A DNA stretch of 64,000 bases from Dichotomicrobium sp964540795 (GCA_964540795.1 CAZINX010000004.1:62001-126000); one strand, 5' to 3'. Counted from the first letter of the stretch, positions 44,954-53,737 are shown. Notes: generated by a model from the letters alone, not told the origin. Made by a program: numbers and translations.

Positions 44954-45910
44954 ATGACACGACCGAACCCGCGTATACCGCCGCGAAAGACCTGGCGCGA
45001 CATCTATTACACGTCCTTCGACGGCCTCCGGCTGCATGTGCGCCATTACGGCCGGCCGAACCCGGACGCGCGCCCTGTTATCTGCCTCGCCGGGCTGACC
45101 CGCAACGCCCGCGACTTTCACTTTCTCGCCACGCATCTCGCCAACGACCGCGAAGCGCCGCGCGAAGTCTATGCGCTGGATTATCGCGGACGCGGGCTAT
45201 CCGAGCACGACCCGGACTGGCGCAACTATTCGCCCTTCATAGAGATGCTCGACACGCTCGACTTCATGACGACGGCGAATTTGCACGGCGCGGCGGTGGT
45301 CGGCACCTCGCGCGGCGGGATCATCGCAATGATGATTGCGGTCATGCGCCCGGGGATGATTGGCGCGGCCGTGCTCAACGATATCGGCCCGGAGATCGGC
45401 ACGGCCGGGCTGGCGCGGATCATGGGTTACGCGGGCAAGATCCCGGTTCCGTCGGACTGGAGCGAAGCGGTCGCCCTGGTCCAGCAGGTCAATGAGCGGT
45501 TTTTTACCGACATGACCGCCGATGATTGGGAGGCCTGGGCGCGCATGACCTTCAACGAAAGTGATGGTGGCCGGCCGGCGGCGGGTTACGACACGCGCAT
45601 CGCCAAGGCGCTTTCGGAGATCGACATCTCGAAGCGCATCCCGGACATGTGGGCCTATTACGACGCGCTTGCGCACGCGCCGCTGATGATCCTGCGTGGA
45701 GAGAACACCGACTTGCTGCCGGCGGAGACATTCGACGAAATGAAGCGCCGGCGTCCCGATGCCACCGCGCTAACCGTCCCGGCGCAGGGGCACCCGGTGA
45801 TGTTCCTCGACCGGTTCAGCATCGGCGAGGTCGGACGCTTTCTGGCTCACAGCGATCCGCAGCGGGAGACCTTCAGCCCCATCCCTTATGAACTCTATCC
45901 GGCGGCCTGA
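44954..45910 (+). CDS. Alpha/beta hydrolase
   Basis: A 318-residue hydrolase-fold protein. The nucleophile elbow is VGTSRGGIIAM (Ser near 118), the oxyanion region CLAGLTRNARDF, and the likely catalytic His is in PAQGHPVMFLD. The arginine after the nucleophile (GTSRGG) is a feature of one large alphaproteobacterial group whose substrate is not known to me. It starts 44 bp after slt in the same direction, so it may be co-transcribed. The SD region is GAGGGACC. Confidence 0.85.
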   Translation: MTRPNPRIPPRKTWRDIYYTSFDGLRLHVRHYGRPNPDARPVICLAGLTRNARDFHFLATHLANDREAPREVYALDYRGRGLSEHDPDWRNYSPFIEMLDTLDFMTTANLHGAAVVGTSRGGIIAMMIAVMRPGMIGAAVLNDIGPEIGTAGLARIMGYAGKIPVPSDWSEAVALVQQVNERFFTDMTADDWEAWARMTFNESDGGRPAAGYDTRIAKALSEIDISKRIPDMWAYYDALAHAPLMILRGENTDLLPAETFDEMKRRRPDATALTVPAQGHPVMFLDRFSIGEVGRFLAHSDPQRETFSPIPYELYPAA

Positions 45911-45914
45911 GCAC

Positions 45915-45947
45915 AAAAAACTGCCGCCCGAACGTATCGAGCGGCAG
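45915..45947 (-). terminator. Rho-independent terminator of the ialB gene
   Basis: CTGCCGC (45921-45927) pairs with GCGGCAG (45941-45947). Read on the minus strand the stem is followed by TTTTTT, 27 bp beyond the ialB stop at 45974. On the plus strand the hairpin comes directly after the alpha/beta hydrolase stop and may help end that transcript as well. Confidence 0.8.
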
Positions 45948-45973
45948 CCTGAAGCGGTTTGAAGCGGTTGGCC

Positions 45974-46648
45974 CTACTGCTGGCCTTCGCCCTGCTGTTG
46001 CTGCTCCTCACGCGCCTTTTCCATCATGGCGATCTGGCGCTGACGGATGGTCTGCATCAGTTGCTGGCGGGCGGCGCGGTATTTCTCGTTGTCAACCGGA
46101 TCGCCGGCATAGGCTTTGGTGAAACCGCTGAGCGGCACCGGGAAACCGATCGGCTTGCCGGCGAGGTTCATGGCGGCGACCACGATCTGCTCGCCATTGC
46201 GGAACTGCTCGATGATCTCATCCGTCGCCTGCGCTTCGGCTGTGCAGCCGCCGACATGGCAGAGCGTGTATTTCAGCTTGATCGGCTCGTTTTCGTCCAC
46301 CTTCGCCTGGACTCCGGCCGCCAGCGCCATGCCCAACGGCACCATGACCATCAGCGAGCGCGTGTCCTTGCCCTCGACCTGGCGGATCGCCGCCGAAACG
46401 AGCACGCGGCCGGTGTTGCCGTCGATGCGCTCGTGGTGCGTCAGGCAGACATCCACTTCACTGCCCTCTTCCTGAAGGCTCGGAGCCTTCTCGCACAGTT
46501 TCACCCACGCGGCCTCCTGTTTTTGTTGTTCTTCCTGGGCCACGGCCTGAGACGACACCATCAGCGAACCGGCCAGTGCGGCTCCGGCCACAAGGCCGCA
46601 CAAGGCAAAACCCGAACGGCAGATCTTGTTCATCGTAACGTCCAACAT
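45974..46648 (-). CDS. ialB: Invasion-associated locus B (IalB) family protein
   Basis: A 224-residue secreted protein. The signal peptide (core GLVAGAALAGSLMV, likely cut after AVA) is followed by the IalB domain: WVKLCEKAP, DVCLTHHERID, RQVEGKDTRSLMVMVPLGMAL and YTLCHVGGCTAEA. The four cysteines probably pair. The C-terminus is Gln/Glu-rich. IalB was named from Bartonella erythrocyte invasion, but relatives are common in free-living alphaproteobacteria with unknown periplasmic function. Starts at 46648 (with AAAGG upstream) and 46633 are both possible. Confidence 0.9.
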   Translation of the reverse strand: MLDVTMNKICRSGFALCGLVAGAALAGSLMVSSQAVAQEEQQKQEAAWVKLCEKAPSLQEEGSEVDVCLTHHERIDGNTGRVLVSAAIRQVEGKDTRSLMVMVPLGMALAAGVQAKVDENEPIKLKYTLCHVGGCTAEAQATDEIIEQFRNGEQIVVAAMNLAGKPIGFPVPLSGFTKAYAGDPVDNEKYRAARQQLMQTIRQRQIAMMEKAREEQQQQGEGQQ

Positions 46649-47000
46649 TCAATCAACCTTTCACGAACTGTTCCGGGCCTAGCTCCGGCATTCTGCCGCC
46701 GCGCTGGCGCCCCCCAACGATTGTCCTGCCTACGTCGAATTGAGGCGACTTCGTGACGCGTGATGCGCTCGCCGGTCCCTCATGCACAGAGGCCGCCAAT
46801 CCCCATTGCGCGGCGCGTTCACCGTGCGTTCATCACCACGTCCGGCCTGGTCCCCGGTCTTTCCTCTGCCGCTTTGCACGGTAATCGATTTTTTGCTCAT
46901 TTTGTGGCCAACACTCGCGTGAGGTCCGGTTGTGCCCGGACGGCGGCCCTTTTATTTTCCGGGAGTTCTCACAACCCGGCGGCAGGCGGAGCGAAGGCGC
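46649..47000. promoter_or_regulatory. Divergent intergenic region with a hairpin before the third YejA-like gene
   Basis: No gene is visible in these 352 bp. A perfect six-base hairpin GTCCGG (46924-46929) and CCGGAC (46936-46941) with a TTGTGC loop lies about 60 bp before the binding-protein start. It is followed, nine bases on, by the T-rich stretch TTTTATTTT (46950-46958). It could be an attenuator in the leader, or chance. Confidence 0.3.
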
Positions 47001-48830
47001 ATGACGGTACATAGAAATCGGCAGGCAAAAGCGTGGGCGGCGGCCGCGCTGGCTGCGGCGATAGCCCTGACGGTCACAGGCGCGGCGGCGGAGCCGCGTC
47101 ACGGCATCGCCATGCATGGCGAGGCGAAATACGGCCCTGACTTTCAGGCGTTCGATTACGTGAATCCCGATGCGCCGAAGGGCGGCAAACTGGTCCGCGC
47201 CGTGCAGGGGTCGTTCGACAGTCTCAACCCGCTCATCATCAAGGGCGAGGCAGCGCCGGGGATGCGCGAATACGTCTACGAGAGCCTTATGGCGCGCGCG
47301 CAGGACGAGCCGTTTTCGCTCTACGGACTGCTGGCGGAGAGCATCGAGACGCCCCCCGATCGCTCATGGGTCGCCTTCACGCTGCGCGAGGAGGCGCGCT
47401 TTTCCGACGGCGAGCCGGTCACGGTGGACGACGTGATCTTTTCCCACGCGCTGCTGCGCGACCGGGGACGGCCCAACCACCAGTTCTATTACGCGAAGGT
47501 CGAGAAGGTGGAGAAGACCGGCCCGCGCACGGTGAAGTTCACCTTCAACGATGAAGGCGACCGCGAAATGCCGCTCATCATGGGGCTGATGCCGGTCCTG
47601 CCCGAACACGCCATAGATCCCGAGACCTTCGACAAAACCACGCTGGAGCCGCCGGTCGGCAGCGGGCCCTACGTCGTGAGCGAGGTCGATCCCGGCAGCC
47701 GCATCATCTACGAGCGCGACCCGGATTATTGGGGGCGCGGCCTTCCAGCCAATCGCGGCCACTACAACTTCGACGAAATCCAGTACGACTTCTACCGCGA
47801 TGCCAACGCCATGTTCGAGGCATTCAAGAAGGGCGTTTCGCTGTTCACGACGGAGAGCGATCCCGGCGGATGGGCGCGCGAGTACGCGTTTCCGGCCGTG
47901 CGCGAAGGAAAGGTGCTGCGCAAGGAGTTCGATCTGGAATTGCCGGCGGGCATGAACGCGCTGGTCTTCAACACGCGCCGTGACGTGTTCGCCGACGAGC
48001 GGGTGCGCCGCGCGCTCATCAACCTGTTCGATTTCGAGTGGATGAACGCCAAGCTGTTCCACGGGCTTTACGAGCGCAGCCAGAGCTATTTCGCGCGCTC
48101 GGAGCTTTCCGCGCATGGCCGCCCGGCCGACGAACGCGAGCGCGCATTTCTGTCGCCGTTCCCCGACGCCGTCGATCCGGCCATCATGGATGGCACATAC
48201 GCATTACCGCAAAGCGACGGGTCAGGGCGCAACCGCGCTCAGGTTCGCTCTGCGTTGCGCTTGCTCGGCGAAGCTGGCTACGAGTTGCGTGGCGGGCAGC
48301 TTGTCAACACGCGCTCGGGAGAGCCGCTGCGTTTCGAGATTCTCGCGGTCGATCCCGAGCAGGAACGGCTGCTGCTGACCTACACGCGCGCGCTCAGGCG
48401 GGCCGGCATCGAGGCGTCGGTGCGCATCGTCGACTCCGCGCAATATCAGCGGCGCAAGCAGACCTACGATTTCGACATGATCCAGAACCGCTGGGGGTCG
48501 TCGCTCTCGCCGGGCAACGAGCAAACCTTCCGCTGGTCCTCGAAGGCCGCCGAGCGCGAGGGCACGTTCAACTATGCCGGCGTGCAGAATGAGGCCGTGG
48601 ACGCGATGATCGACGCGATGCTCCAGGCCAAGTCGCGCGAGGATTTCGTCTCGGCGGTGCGCGCGCTCGACCGCGTGCTGATGTCGGGACATTATGTGAT
48701 TCCTCTGTTCCATCTGCCGAAGCTGTGGGTCGCGCATTGGCGCGAGCTTCAGCACCCGCAGACGCCGCCATTCAGCGGCGTGGATATCGACACCTGGTGG
48801 ATGGCGACCGACCTTGCCGAGGCGCAATGA
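47001..48830 (+). CDS. YejA-like periplasmic binding protein, third copy
   Basis: A 609-residue family-5 solute-binding protein. The signal peptide (core WAAAALAAAIALTVTGAAA) is cut before EPRHG; the mature protein starts PRHGIAMHGEAKYGPDF, as in YejA, with AFDYVNPDAPKGGKL, GSGPYVV and VFNTRRD. It is a paralogue of the two binding proteins at 4.3-8.0 kb but has no permease or ATPase gene nearby, so it may feed the same Yej channel or another one. Its stop overlaps the start of an acyl-CoA ligase gene (ATGA). The ATG at 47001 is preceded by GGAGCGAAGG. Confidence 0.92.
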   Translation: MTVHRNRQAKAWAAAALAAAIALTVTGAAAEPRHGIAMHGEAKYGPDFQAFDYVNPDAPKGGKLVRAVQGSFDSLNPLIIKGEAAPGMREYVYESLMARAQDEPFSLYGLLAESIETPPDRSWVAFTLREEARFSDGEPVTVDDVIFSHALLRDRGRPNHQFYYAKVEKVEKTGPRTVKFTFNDEGDREMPLIMGLMPVLPEHAIDPETFDKTTLEPPVGSGPYVVSEVDPGSRIIYERDPDYWGRGLPANRGHYNFDEIQYDFYRDANAMFEAFKKGVSLFTTESDPGGWAREYAFPAVREGKVLRKEFDLELPAGMNALVFNTRRDVFADERVRRALINLFDFEWMNAKLFHGLYERSQSYFARSELSAHGRPADERERAFLSPFPDAVDPAIMDGTYALPQSDGSGRNRAQVRSALRLLGEAGYELRGGQLVNTRSGEPLRFEILAVDPEQERLLLTYTRALRRAGIEASVRIVDSAQYQRRKQTYDFDMIQNRWGSSLSPGNEQTFRWSSKAAEREGTFNYAGVQNEAVDAMIDAMLQAKSREDFVSAVRALDRVLMSGHYVIPLFHLPKLWVAHWRELQHPQTPPFSGVDIDTWWMATDLAEAQ

Positions 48831-50371
48831 GCTTCGACGCGAGCGCGCCCCCGCCAGACCGCTTCAACATGGCGCGCTACTGCTTTTCTGCGGCGGCCCG
48901 CACGCCAGACAAGGCCGCGCTGATCGTCGCGGAAGATGCGAGCGGTACGCCGGCGGAGATGTGGACCTATGCGGCGCTGGAGCACGCGGTCCTGCGCATG
49001 GCGGGGGCATTTCGCGCGGCGGGCCTTGCGCGGGGCGACCGGCTGCTGATCCGGCTTGAGAATACGAGCGTCTATGCCCTCAGCTTCTTCGCCGCGATTG
49101 CGGCCGGCGTCGTGCCCGTGCCGGTGTCCGATCAGCTCAGCGCGCGCGAAGCCGGCTTCCTGCTGGCCGATAGCGGCGCGGCGGCAATCGCGCTTGAGCC
49201 CACGCTGCCGGTCGAGCCGCTTCCCGAAGACGTCCGGGTGTTCACGCCGGAGGACATCGCCGCGCTGCGCCACGGCCCGCGTGCGGACTTCGCCGATACC
49301 CGCGCCGATGACCCCGCCTTCCTGATCTACACCTCCGGTACGACCGCGCAGCCCAAGGGCGTGCTCCACGCGCAGCGCGCCGCCTGGGGCCGCCGCCCGA
49401 TGTATCAGGGCTGGTACGGCATCGGGCCGGATGACCGAATGATGCACGCGGGCGGTTTCAACTGGACCTACACGCTCGGCACCGGCCTGACCGACCCATG
49501 GGCGAACGGCGCGACGGCGATCATCTTCACTGGCGAGAAAGACCCGGCGGTGTGGCCGAAGCTGATCGCGGCGTCCGAGGCGACCATCTTCGCGGCCGTG
49601 CCGAGCCTGTATCGGCGCATTCTGAAATATGCCGATCTGCCGCCGGGCGCGATGCCCAGCCTGCGCCACGGGCTTTGCGCGGGGGAGGCGCTGCCGGAGC
49701 CGGTCGCGCGGGAGTGGCAAGAGCGCACGGGCACAGTGCTCTACGAGGCGCTGGGCCAGAGCGAAATCTCGACCTTCATTTCATCATCGCCGAGCGTGCC
49801 GCCCAAGCCGGGACGCGTGGGCAAGCCGCAGGCGGGCCGGCGCGTGGCGATCCTGCCGCAGGAGGGCGGGGCCGAGCCGCTGCCGCCGGGAGAGCGCGGG
49901 CTGATCGCCGTTCACCGCTCTGACCCCGGCCTGATGCTCGGCTACTGGCAGCGCCCGGAGGAGGACGCGGCGGCCACCCGCGGCGACTGGTTCATCACTG
50001 GCGATCTCGGCATGATGGACGCGGACGGCTACATCGCGCATCTGGGCCGCGCGGACGAGCTGATGAACGCGATGGGCTACCGCGTGTCGCCCCTGGAGGT
50101 GGAGAGCGTGATTGCCGCGCACCCCGGCGTGGCCGAGGCGGCGGTCGCGCAGATCGAGGCGCGGCCCGGCGTGGAGATCATCGCGGCATTCGTGGTGCGC
50201 GCGCCCGGCGACGCTGTCAGCGCGGCGACGCTGGACGCCTATGCCGGGGAACAGCTGGCCCGCTACAAGCGCCCGCGCGAATACATCTTCATCGAGAGCC
50301 TCCCGCGCACGCCGAACGGCAAGCTCCGACGCGCCGCTCTTGCCGCGATGCGGGCGAGCCGCACCGCGTGA
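48827..50371 (+). CDS. AMP-forming acyl-CoA ligase
   Basis: A 514-residue cytosolic ANL-superfamily enzyme that activates a carboxylic acid with ATP and joins it to CoA. The P-loop is YTSGTTAQPKG (near 168), then ALGQSE (A5), GDWFITGDLG (A7, about 385) and the catalytic lysine in PNGKLRR (about 497). The order and size fit the benzoate-CoA ligase/short-chain acyl-CoA synthetase group more than long-chain enzymes; the acid is not predictable. Translation is probably coupled to the upstream binding-protein gene through a 4-bp overlap, which suggests uptake and activation of one compound. Confidence 0.9.
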   Translation: MSFDASAPPPDRFNMARYCFSAAARTPDKAALIVAEDASGTPAEMWTYAALEHAVLRMAGAFRAAGLARGDRLLIRLENTSVYALSFFAAIAAGVVPVPVSDQLSAREAGFLLADSGAAAIALEPTLPVEPLPEDVRVFTPEDIAALRHGPRADFADTRADDPAFLIYTSGTTAQPKGVLHAQRAAWGRRPMYQGWYGIGPDDRMMHAGGFNWTYTLGTGLTDPWANGATAIIFTGEKDPAVWPKLIAASEATIFAAVPSLYRRILKYADLPPGAMPSLRHGLCAGEALPEPVAREWQERTGTVLYEALGQSEISTFISSSPSVPPKPGRVGKPQAGRRVAILPQEGGAEPLPPGERGLIAVHRSDPGLMLGYWQRPEEDAAATRGDWFITGDLGMMDADGYIAHLGRADELMNAMGYRVSPLEVESVIAAHPGVAEAAVAQIEARPGVEIIAAFVVRAPGDAVSAATLDAYAGEQLARYKRPREYIFIESLPRTPNGKLRRAALAAMRASRTA

Positions 50372-50383
50372 CCCGCCCGGGCT

Positions 50384-50875
50384 TCACAGGATGCCCGCCA
50401 CCTCGAAGTCATCCGTTTGCGCCGCATATGTCAAGCTGATCCGGGCTTCGGGGTATACCAGCGCCTCAATGACCAGCAAAATGTGAGCCATTCCCTCTGG
50501 CAGGGCCGCGCCACTGTCCCGCGTCCAGCATACGCTCGCTGTTGGCTCCGTCATCACTCCGCCAGAAAACAGATGTGCCCTTAGATCGCAGAGCTTCTTG
50601 CATTCACTGTAGTCCAGCTCTTCACAGTGACCGTATTTCTGTTCCAGCTCTCTCGTCACATTCGCGAAATCGGAGCGGATATCGAGGCCTTCGGGGCCAT
50701 TGCCATAGATGTGAGAATAGCCTATGACTTTCCAGAGACCGCAATTCGGCGACCACCGCCCCAAGACGATGGGAAATTTGGGGTGCAATTTTGGAATACT
50801 ATTGAAGGCGACAGCATAAGTAGAGCTCCAAGCATTCGGCGTCGACCCCAACGCAATACCAAAAGGCGCCGTCAT
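50384..50875 (-). CDS. Hypothetical protein, 163 residues
   Basis: I do not recognise the family. The protein is soluble, without signal peptide or membrane helix, and has six cysteines, four of them in the middle part (HCEELDYSECKKLC and a CWTRD downstream). Codon use is clearly less GC-biased than in neighbours, so it may be a recent arrival. A GGAGGGGG ribosome site lies upstream of the ATG. A promoter-like sequence and a near-consensus FNR box lie 57-125 bp upstream. It ends 12 bp from the convergent acyl-CoA ligase stop. Confidence 0.65.
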   Translation of the reverse strand: MTAPFGIALGSTPNAWSSTYAVAFNSIPKLHPKFPIVLGRWSPNCGLWKVIGYSHIYGNGPEGLDIRSDFANVTRELEQKYGHCEELDYSECKKLCDLRAHLFSGGVMTEPTASVCWTRDSGAALPEGMAHILLVIEALVYPEARISLTYAAQTDDFEVAGIL

Positions 50876-50931
50876 CTCCAGCCCCCTCCTTCTTATATCT
50901 TATTGATGAAAGAGCGTCGCCCCCGCGCGCT

Positions 50932-50967
50932 CATCTTTATGTTTTACGAGCGGCGTGTCGCTGTCAA
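50932..50967 (-). promoter_or_regulatory. Candidate sigma-70 promoter of the 163-residue gene
   Basis: On the minus strand TTGACA (50967-50962) is a perfect -35 box; 17 bases later AAACAT is a weak -10. Transcription would start near 50932, about 57 bases before the ATG at 50875. Confidence 0.4.
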
Positions 50968-50983
50968 CACAAATGTTACTGAA

Positions 50984-50997
50984 TTGACACAAATCAA
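50984..50997. promoter_or_regulatory. FNR/FixK-type binding site
   Basis: TTGACACAAATCAA fits the FNR-family pattern TTGAT-N4-ATCAA with one mismatch (C for T). Its centre would be about 58 bases upstream of the candidate start site, near the usual class I position (-61.5). FnrL, encoded at 37340-38083, has the E-SR recognition helix for this sequence. Confidence 0.55.
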
Positions 50998-51023
50998 TTT
51001 GCACGCTGTGCAGCATCGAAGAT

Positions 51024-51080
51024 GATGCACCGCGGATGCGGGACCGGGTCCCGCTTGCGCCTTCAAAGCCGGGGTGCATC
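51024..51080. repeat. Intergenic palindromic element with nested hairpin
   Basis: Outer arms GATGCACC (51024-51031) and GGTGCATC (51073-51080) enclose a perfect hairpin GCGGGAC-CGG-GTCCCGC (51038-51054). It lies between the 163-residue gene and the ecm stop, next to a second palindrome. It looks like one of the mobile-looking palindromic repeats seen between alphaproteobacterial genes. Confidence 0.6.
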
Positions 51081-51121
51081 CTCTTTCGACGGGGGGCGAT
51101 AGCGATGCCGTGTCAGCGGCG

Positions 51122-51178
51122 CGTCATTGCGGCCCCCTTGGTGGACGCGGCAAGTGCCGCGCCGCGCACGGGATGACG
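51122..51178. repeat. Second intergenic palindrome
   Basis: Short outer arms CGTCAT (51122-51127) and ATGACG (51173-51178) surround a stem CGCGGC-AAGT-GCCGCG (51146-51161). The GTCATTGCGG start is like the first bases of the repeats at 242 and 63518. It is 31 bp from the ecm stop and may act at the 3-prime end of that transcript. Confidence 0.5.
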
Positions 51179-51208
51179 GGAGCGGGCAGTGGCGAGGGAT
51201 ATCTGCGC

Positions 51209-53200
51209 TTAAGCCGCCGCGCCCTGCCGGTCGGCGAGCCGTGCGATGTCCGCCATGATCGCGTTGAGTTGAAAATCCTTTGGCGTATACACCGCCGCGA
51301 CGCCCGCCGCGCGCAGCGCCTGCGCGTCCTCCTCCGGAATGATCCCGCCGACGATCACCGGCACATCGTCGATCCCCGCCGCGCGCATCCGCTCCATGAT
51401 CTCGCGCACCAGAGGCATGTGGCTGCCCGACAGGATCGACAGGCCGATGACATGCACGCTCTCCTGCAGCGCGGTGTTCACGATATGCGCGGGCGTCAGG
51501 CGGATGCCCTCGTAGACCACCTCCATGCCCGCGTCGCGCGCGCGCACGGCGATCTGCTCCGCGCCGTTGGAATGCCCGTCCAGCCCCGGCTTGCCGACCA
51601 GCAGCTTGAGCCGCCGGCCCAGCCGTTGCGACACCGACTCAACTTGCGCGCGCACCTCGGCGATATTGCCCTGCGGCGGCATTGAAGCCGCGCCAACGCC
51701 GGTCGGCGCGCGGTATTCCCCGAACACCTCGCGCAAGAGCCCGCCCCATTCGCCGGTCGTCACGCCCGTTTTGGCGCAAGCGATCGACGGCTCCATGATA
51801 TTGCGCCCCTCTGCAGCGGCGGCCCGCAACTCGGCCAGCGCCGCCTCGACGGCCGCCTCGTCGCGCGCCGCGCGCCATGCATTGAGCCGCTCGACCTGTT
51901 CACGCTCGACCGCCTCTGAGACCATCAGGATGTTGTCCGCGCCCGCCGAAAGCGGTGACGGCTCGCTCTCGGTAAAGGCATTGACGCCGACGATGGTCAG
52001 CTCGCCGCTCTCGATCCGGCGCACCCGCTCGGAATGCGACTCCACCAGCTTCTGCTTCATGTACTGGATCGCCGCGACCGCCCCGCCCAGCTCATCGATA
52101 TGCGCAAGCTCCGCGCGCGCCTCGTCCTTGAGCGCCTCGACCGTGCGCTCGATCTCTTCCGATCCGTCGAATATGTCGCCGAACTCCAGCAGGTCGGTCT
52201 CGTAGGCCAGCACCTGTTGCAGCCGCAGCGACCACTGCTGGTCCCACGGGCGCGGCAGGCCCAGCGCCTCGTTCCACGCCGGAAGCTGGATGGCGCGGGC
52301 GCGGGCGCGCTTCGACAGCGTGACGGCGAGCATCGACAGCAACATGCGGTACGGGTTGTTCTCCGGCTGCTGCTCGGTCAGGCCGAGGCTGTTGACCTGC
52401 ACGCCGTAGCGGAAGCGCCGCTTCTTCGCGTCCTCTACCCCGTAGCGCTCGCGGCAGATCTCGTCCCACAAATCGACGAAGGCGCGCATCTTCGACATTT
52501 CGGTGATGAAGCGCGTGCCCGCGTTGACGAAAAACGACATGCGCCCGACAACCTCGGGGAATTCGGCCTCGCTGACCTGGCCGGAGGCCCGCACCTCGTC
52601 CAGCACCGCCGTCGCGATGGCCAGCGCGAAGGCCAGTTCCTGCACCGGCGTCGCGCCAGCTTCCTGCAGATGATAGGAGCAGGTATTGGTCGGGTTCCAC
52701 TTCGGGATCTCGCGCCAGGCGTGGACGATCACATCCTTGATGAGCCGCAGCGACGGCGCGGGCGGAAAGACGTAGGTGCCGCGCGAAAGGTATTCCTTGA
52801 TGATGTCGTTCTGGACCGTGCCGGTGAGCTTGTCGCGGCTCACGCCCTGCTCGTCGGCCAGCGCCACGTAAAGCGCCAGCAGCCACGGCGCGGTGGCGTT
52901 GATGGTCATCGACGTGTTCATCCGGTCGAGCGGGATGCCGTCGAACAGCGTGCGCATGTCGCCCAGATGGCTTATCGGCACGCCGACCTTGCCGACCTCG
53001 CCTTTCGCCAGCGTATGATCGGAATCATACCCAGTCTGCGTCGGCAGGTCGAAAGCGACGGACAGGCCGGTCTGCCCTTTGGCGAGGTTGCCGCGAAACA
53101 GCGCGTTGGAGGCCGCGGCGGTCGAGTGGCCGGCATAGGTGCGGAAGATCCACGGGTTGTCGCGTTCGCGGGGCTTATCGGCGTCGGTGGGCTGGGTCAT
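51209..53200 (-). CDS. ecm: Ethylmalonyl-CoA mutase (MeaA)
   Basis: A 663-residue single-chain, coenzyme-B12-dependent mutase. The N-terminal TIM-barrel starts NPWIFRTYAGHSTAAASNALFRGNL and GLSVAFDLPTQTGYDSDH, the MeaA/Ecm pattern. The B12-binding domain (about 520-650) has D-G-H-S-N-G, with the lower-ligand histidine. The chain length and the absence of a small subunit distinguish it from methylmalonyl-CoA mutase. It converts ethylmalonyl-CoA to methylsuccinyl-CoA in the ethylmalonyl-CoA pathway for growth on acetate and other C2 or C1 compounds. A GAGGT site precedes the ATG. No other pathway gene is in the window. Confidence 0.92.
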   Translation of the reverse strand: MTQPTDADKPRERDNPWIFRTYAGHSTAAASNALFRGNLAKGQTGLSVAFDLPTQTGYDSDHTLAKGEVGKVGVPISHLGDMRTLFDGIPLDRMNTSMTINATAPWLLALYVALADEQGVSRDKLTGTVQNDIIKEYLSRGTYVFPPAPSLRLIKDVIVHAWREIPKWNPTNTCSYHLQEAGATPVQELAFALAIATAVLDEVRASGQVSEAEFPEVVGRMSFFVNAGTRFITEMSKMRAFVDLWDEICRERYGVEDAKKRRFRYGVQVNSLGLTEQQPENNPYRMLLSMLAVTLSKRARARAIQLPAWNEALGLPRPWDQQWSLRLQQVLAYETDLLEFGDIFDGSEEIERTVEALKDEARAELAHIDELGGAVAAIQYMKQKLVESHSERVRRIESGELTIVGVNAFTESEPSPLSAGADNILMVSEAVEREQVERLNAWRAARDEAAVEAALAELRAAAAEGRNIMEPSIACAKTGVTTGEWGGLLREVFGEYRAPTGVGAASMPPQGNIAEVRAQVESVSQRLGRRLKLLVGKPGLDGHSNGAEQIAVRARDAGMEVVYEGIRLTPAHIVNTALQESVHVIGLSILSGSHMPLVREIMERMRAAGIDDVPVIVGGIIPEEDAQALRAAGVAAVYTPKDFQLNAIMADIARLADRQGAAA

Positions 53201-53266
53201 AGTCGGACCTCGATGATGCGTGCCAGGCGTGTATGCGCGCCGACGGCCCCGCCGGCGCGCTTAACT

Positions 53267-53524
53267 CTATCTTCGGAGCAGACTGATTACGAACAGGACC
53301 AGAATCGCCCCGATCGCCGCCGTGACGATCATTCCGACCAGACCAGGCGCGATCGAAATGCCGAGCGCTCCGAAAACATAACTGCCGACGAAAGCGCCGA
53401 TGATGCCGATGATGACATTGCCGACGAACCCGAAGCCGCCGCCCTTCACGACCAGCCCGGCCAGAAAGCCGGCAACCAGCCCGACCAGAACCAGAATGAC
53501 CAGCGCTTCTACTGTAACAGGCAT
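53267..53524 (-). CDS. GlsB/YeaQ/YmgE family small membrane protein
   Basis: An 85-residue protein made of three hydrophobic segments, rich in Gly: LVILVLVGLVAGFLAGLVV, GFVGNVIIGIIGAFVGSYVF and GLVGMIVTAAIGAILVLFVI. This glycine-patterned transglycosylase-associated family is common and often stress-induced; no enzymatic activity is established. The ATG at 53524 has GGGGAGGAG directly upstream. It precedes ecm in the same direction by 66 bp and may be transcribed with it. Confidence 0.9.
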   Translation of the reverse strand: MPVTVEALVILVLVGLVAGFLAGLVVKGGGFGFVGNVIIGIIGAFVGSYVFGALGISIAPGLVGMIVTAAIGAILVLFVISLLRR

Positions 53525-53737
53525 CCGCTCCTCCCCGTTTATGGATGCGCCGCCACCTTGTCGCCGCGCACCCTCCATTTGTGTATGCTATCGTGTCATG
53601 CAGCTGTCACCGCACGACATGCAAAAGTGTAGCGCAGATTGTTGCAGCGCAAAACGTCCTTTCGTAAATCAGGTTGATGCACCGGAGCGCGCGGGGAGCG
53701 CGCGCGAGGTCGTGCATGGCCATCTCGGAGTGGGCGC

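Noticed and set aside
50542..51025. Rightward open frames opposite the 163-residue gene.
   Set aside because: No ribosome site or motif; the minus-strand frame has a promoter and ribosome site.
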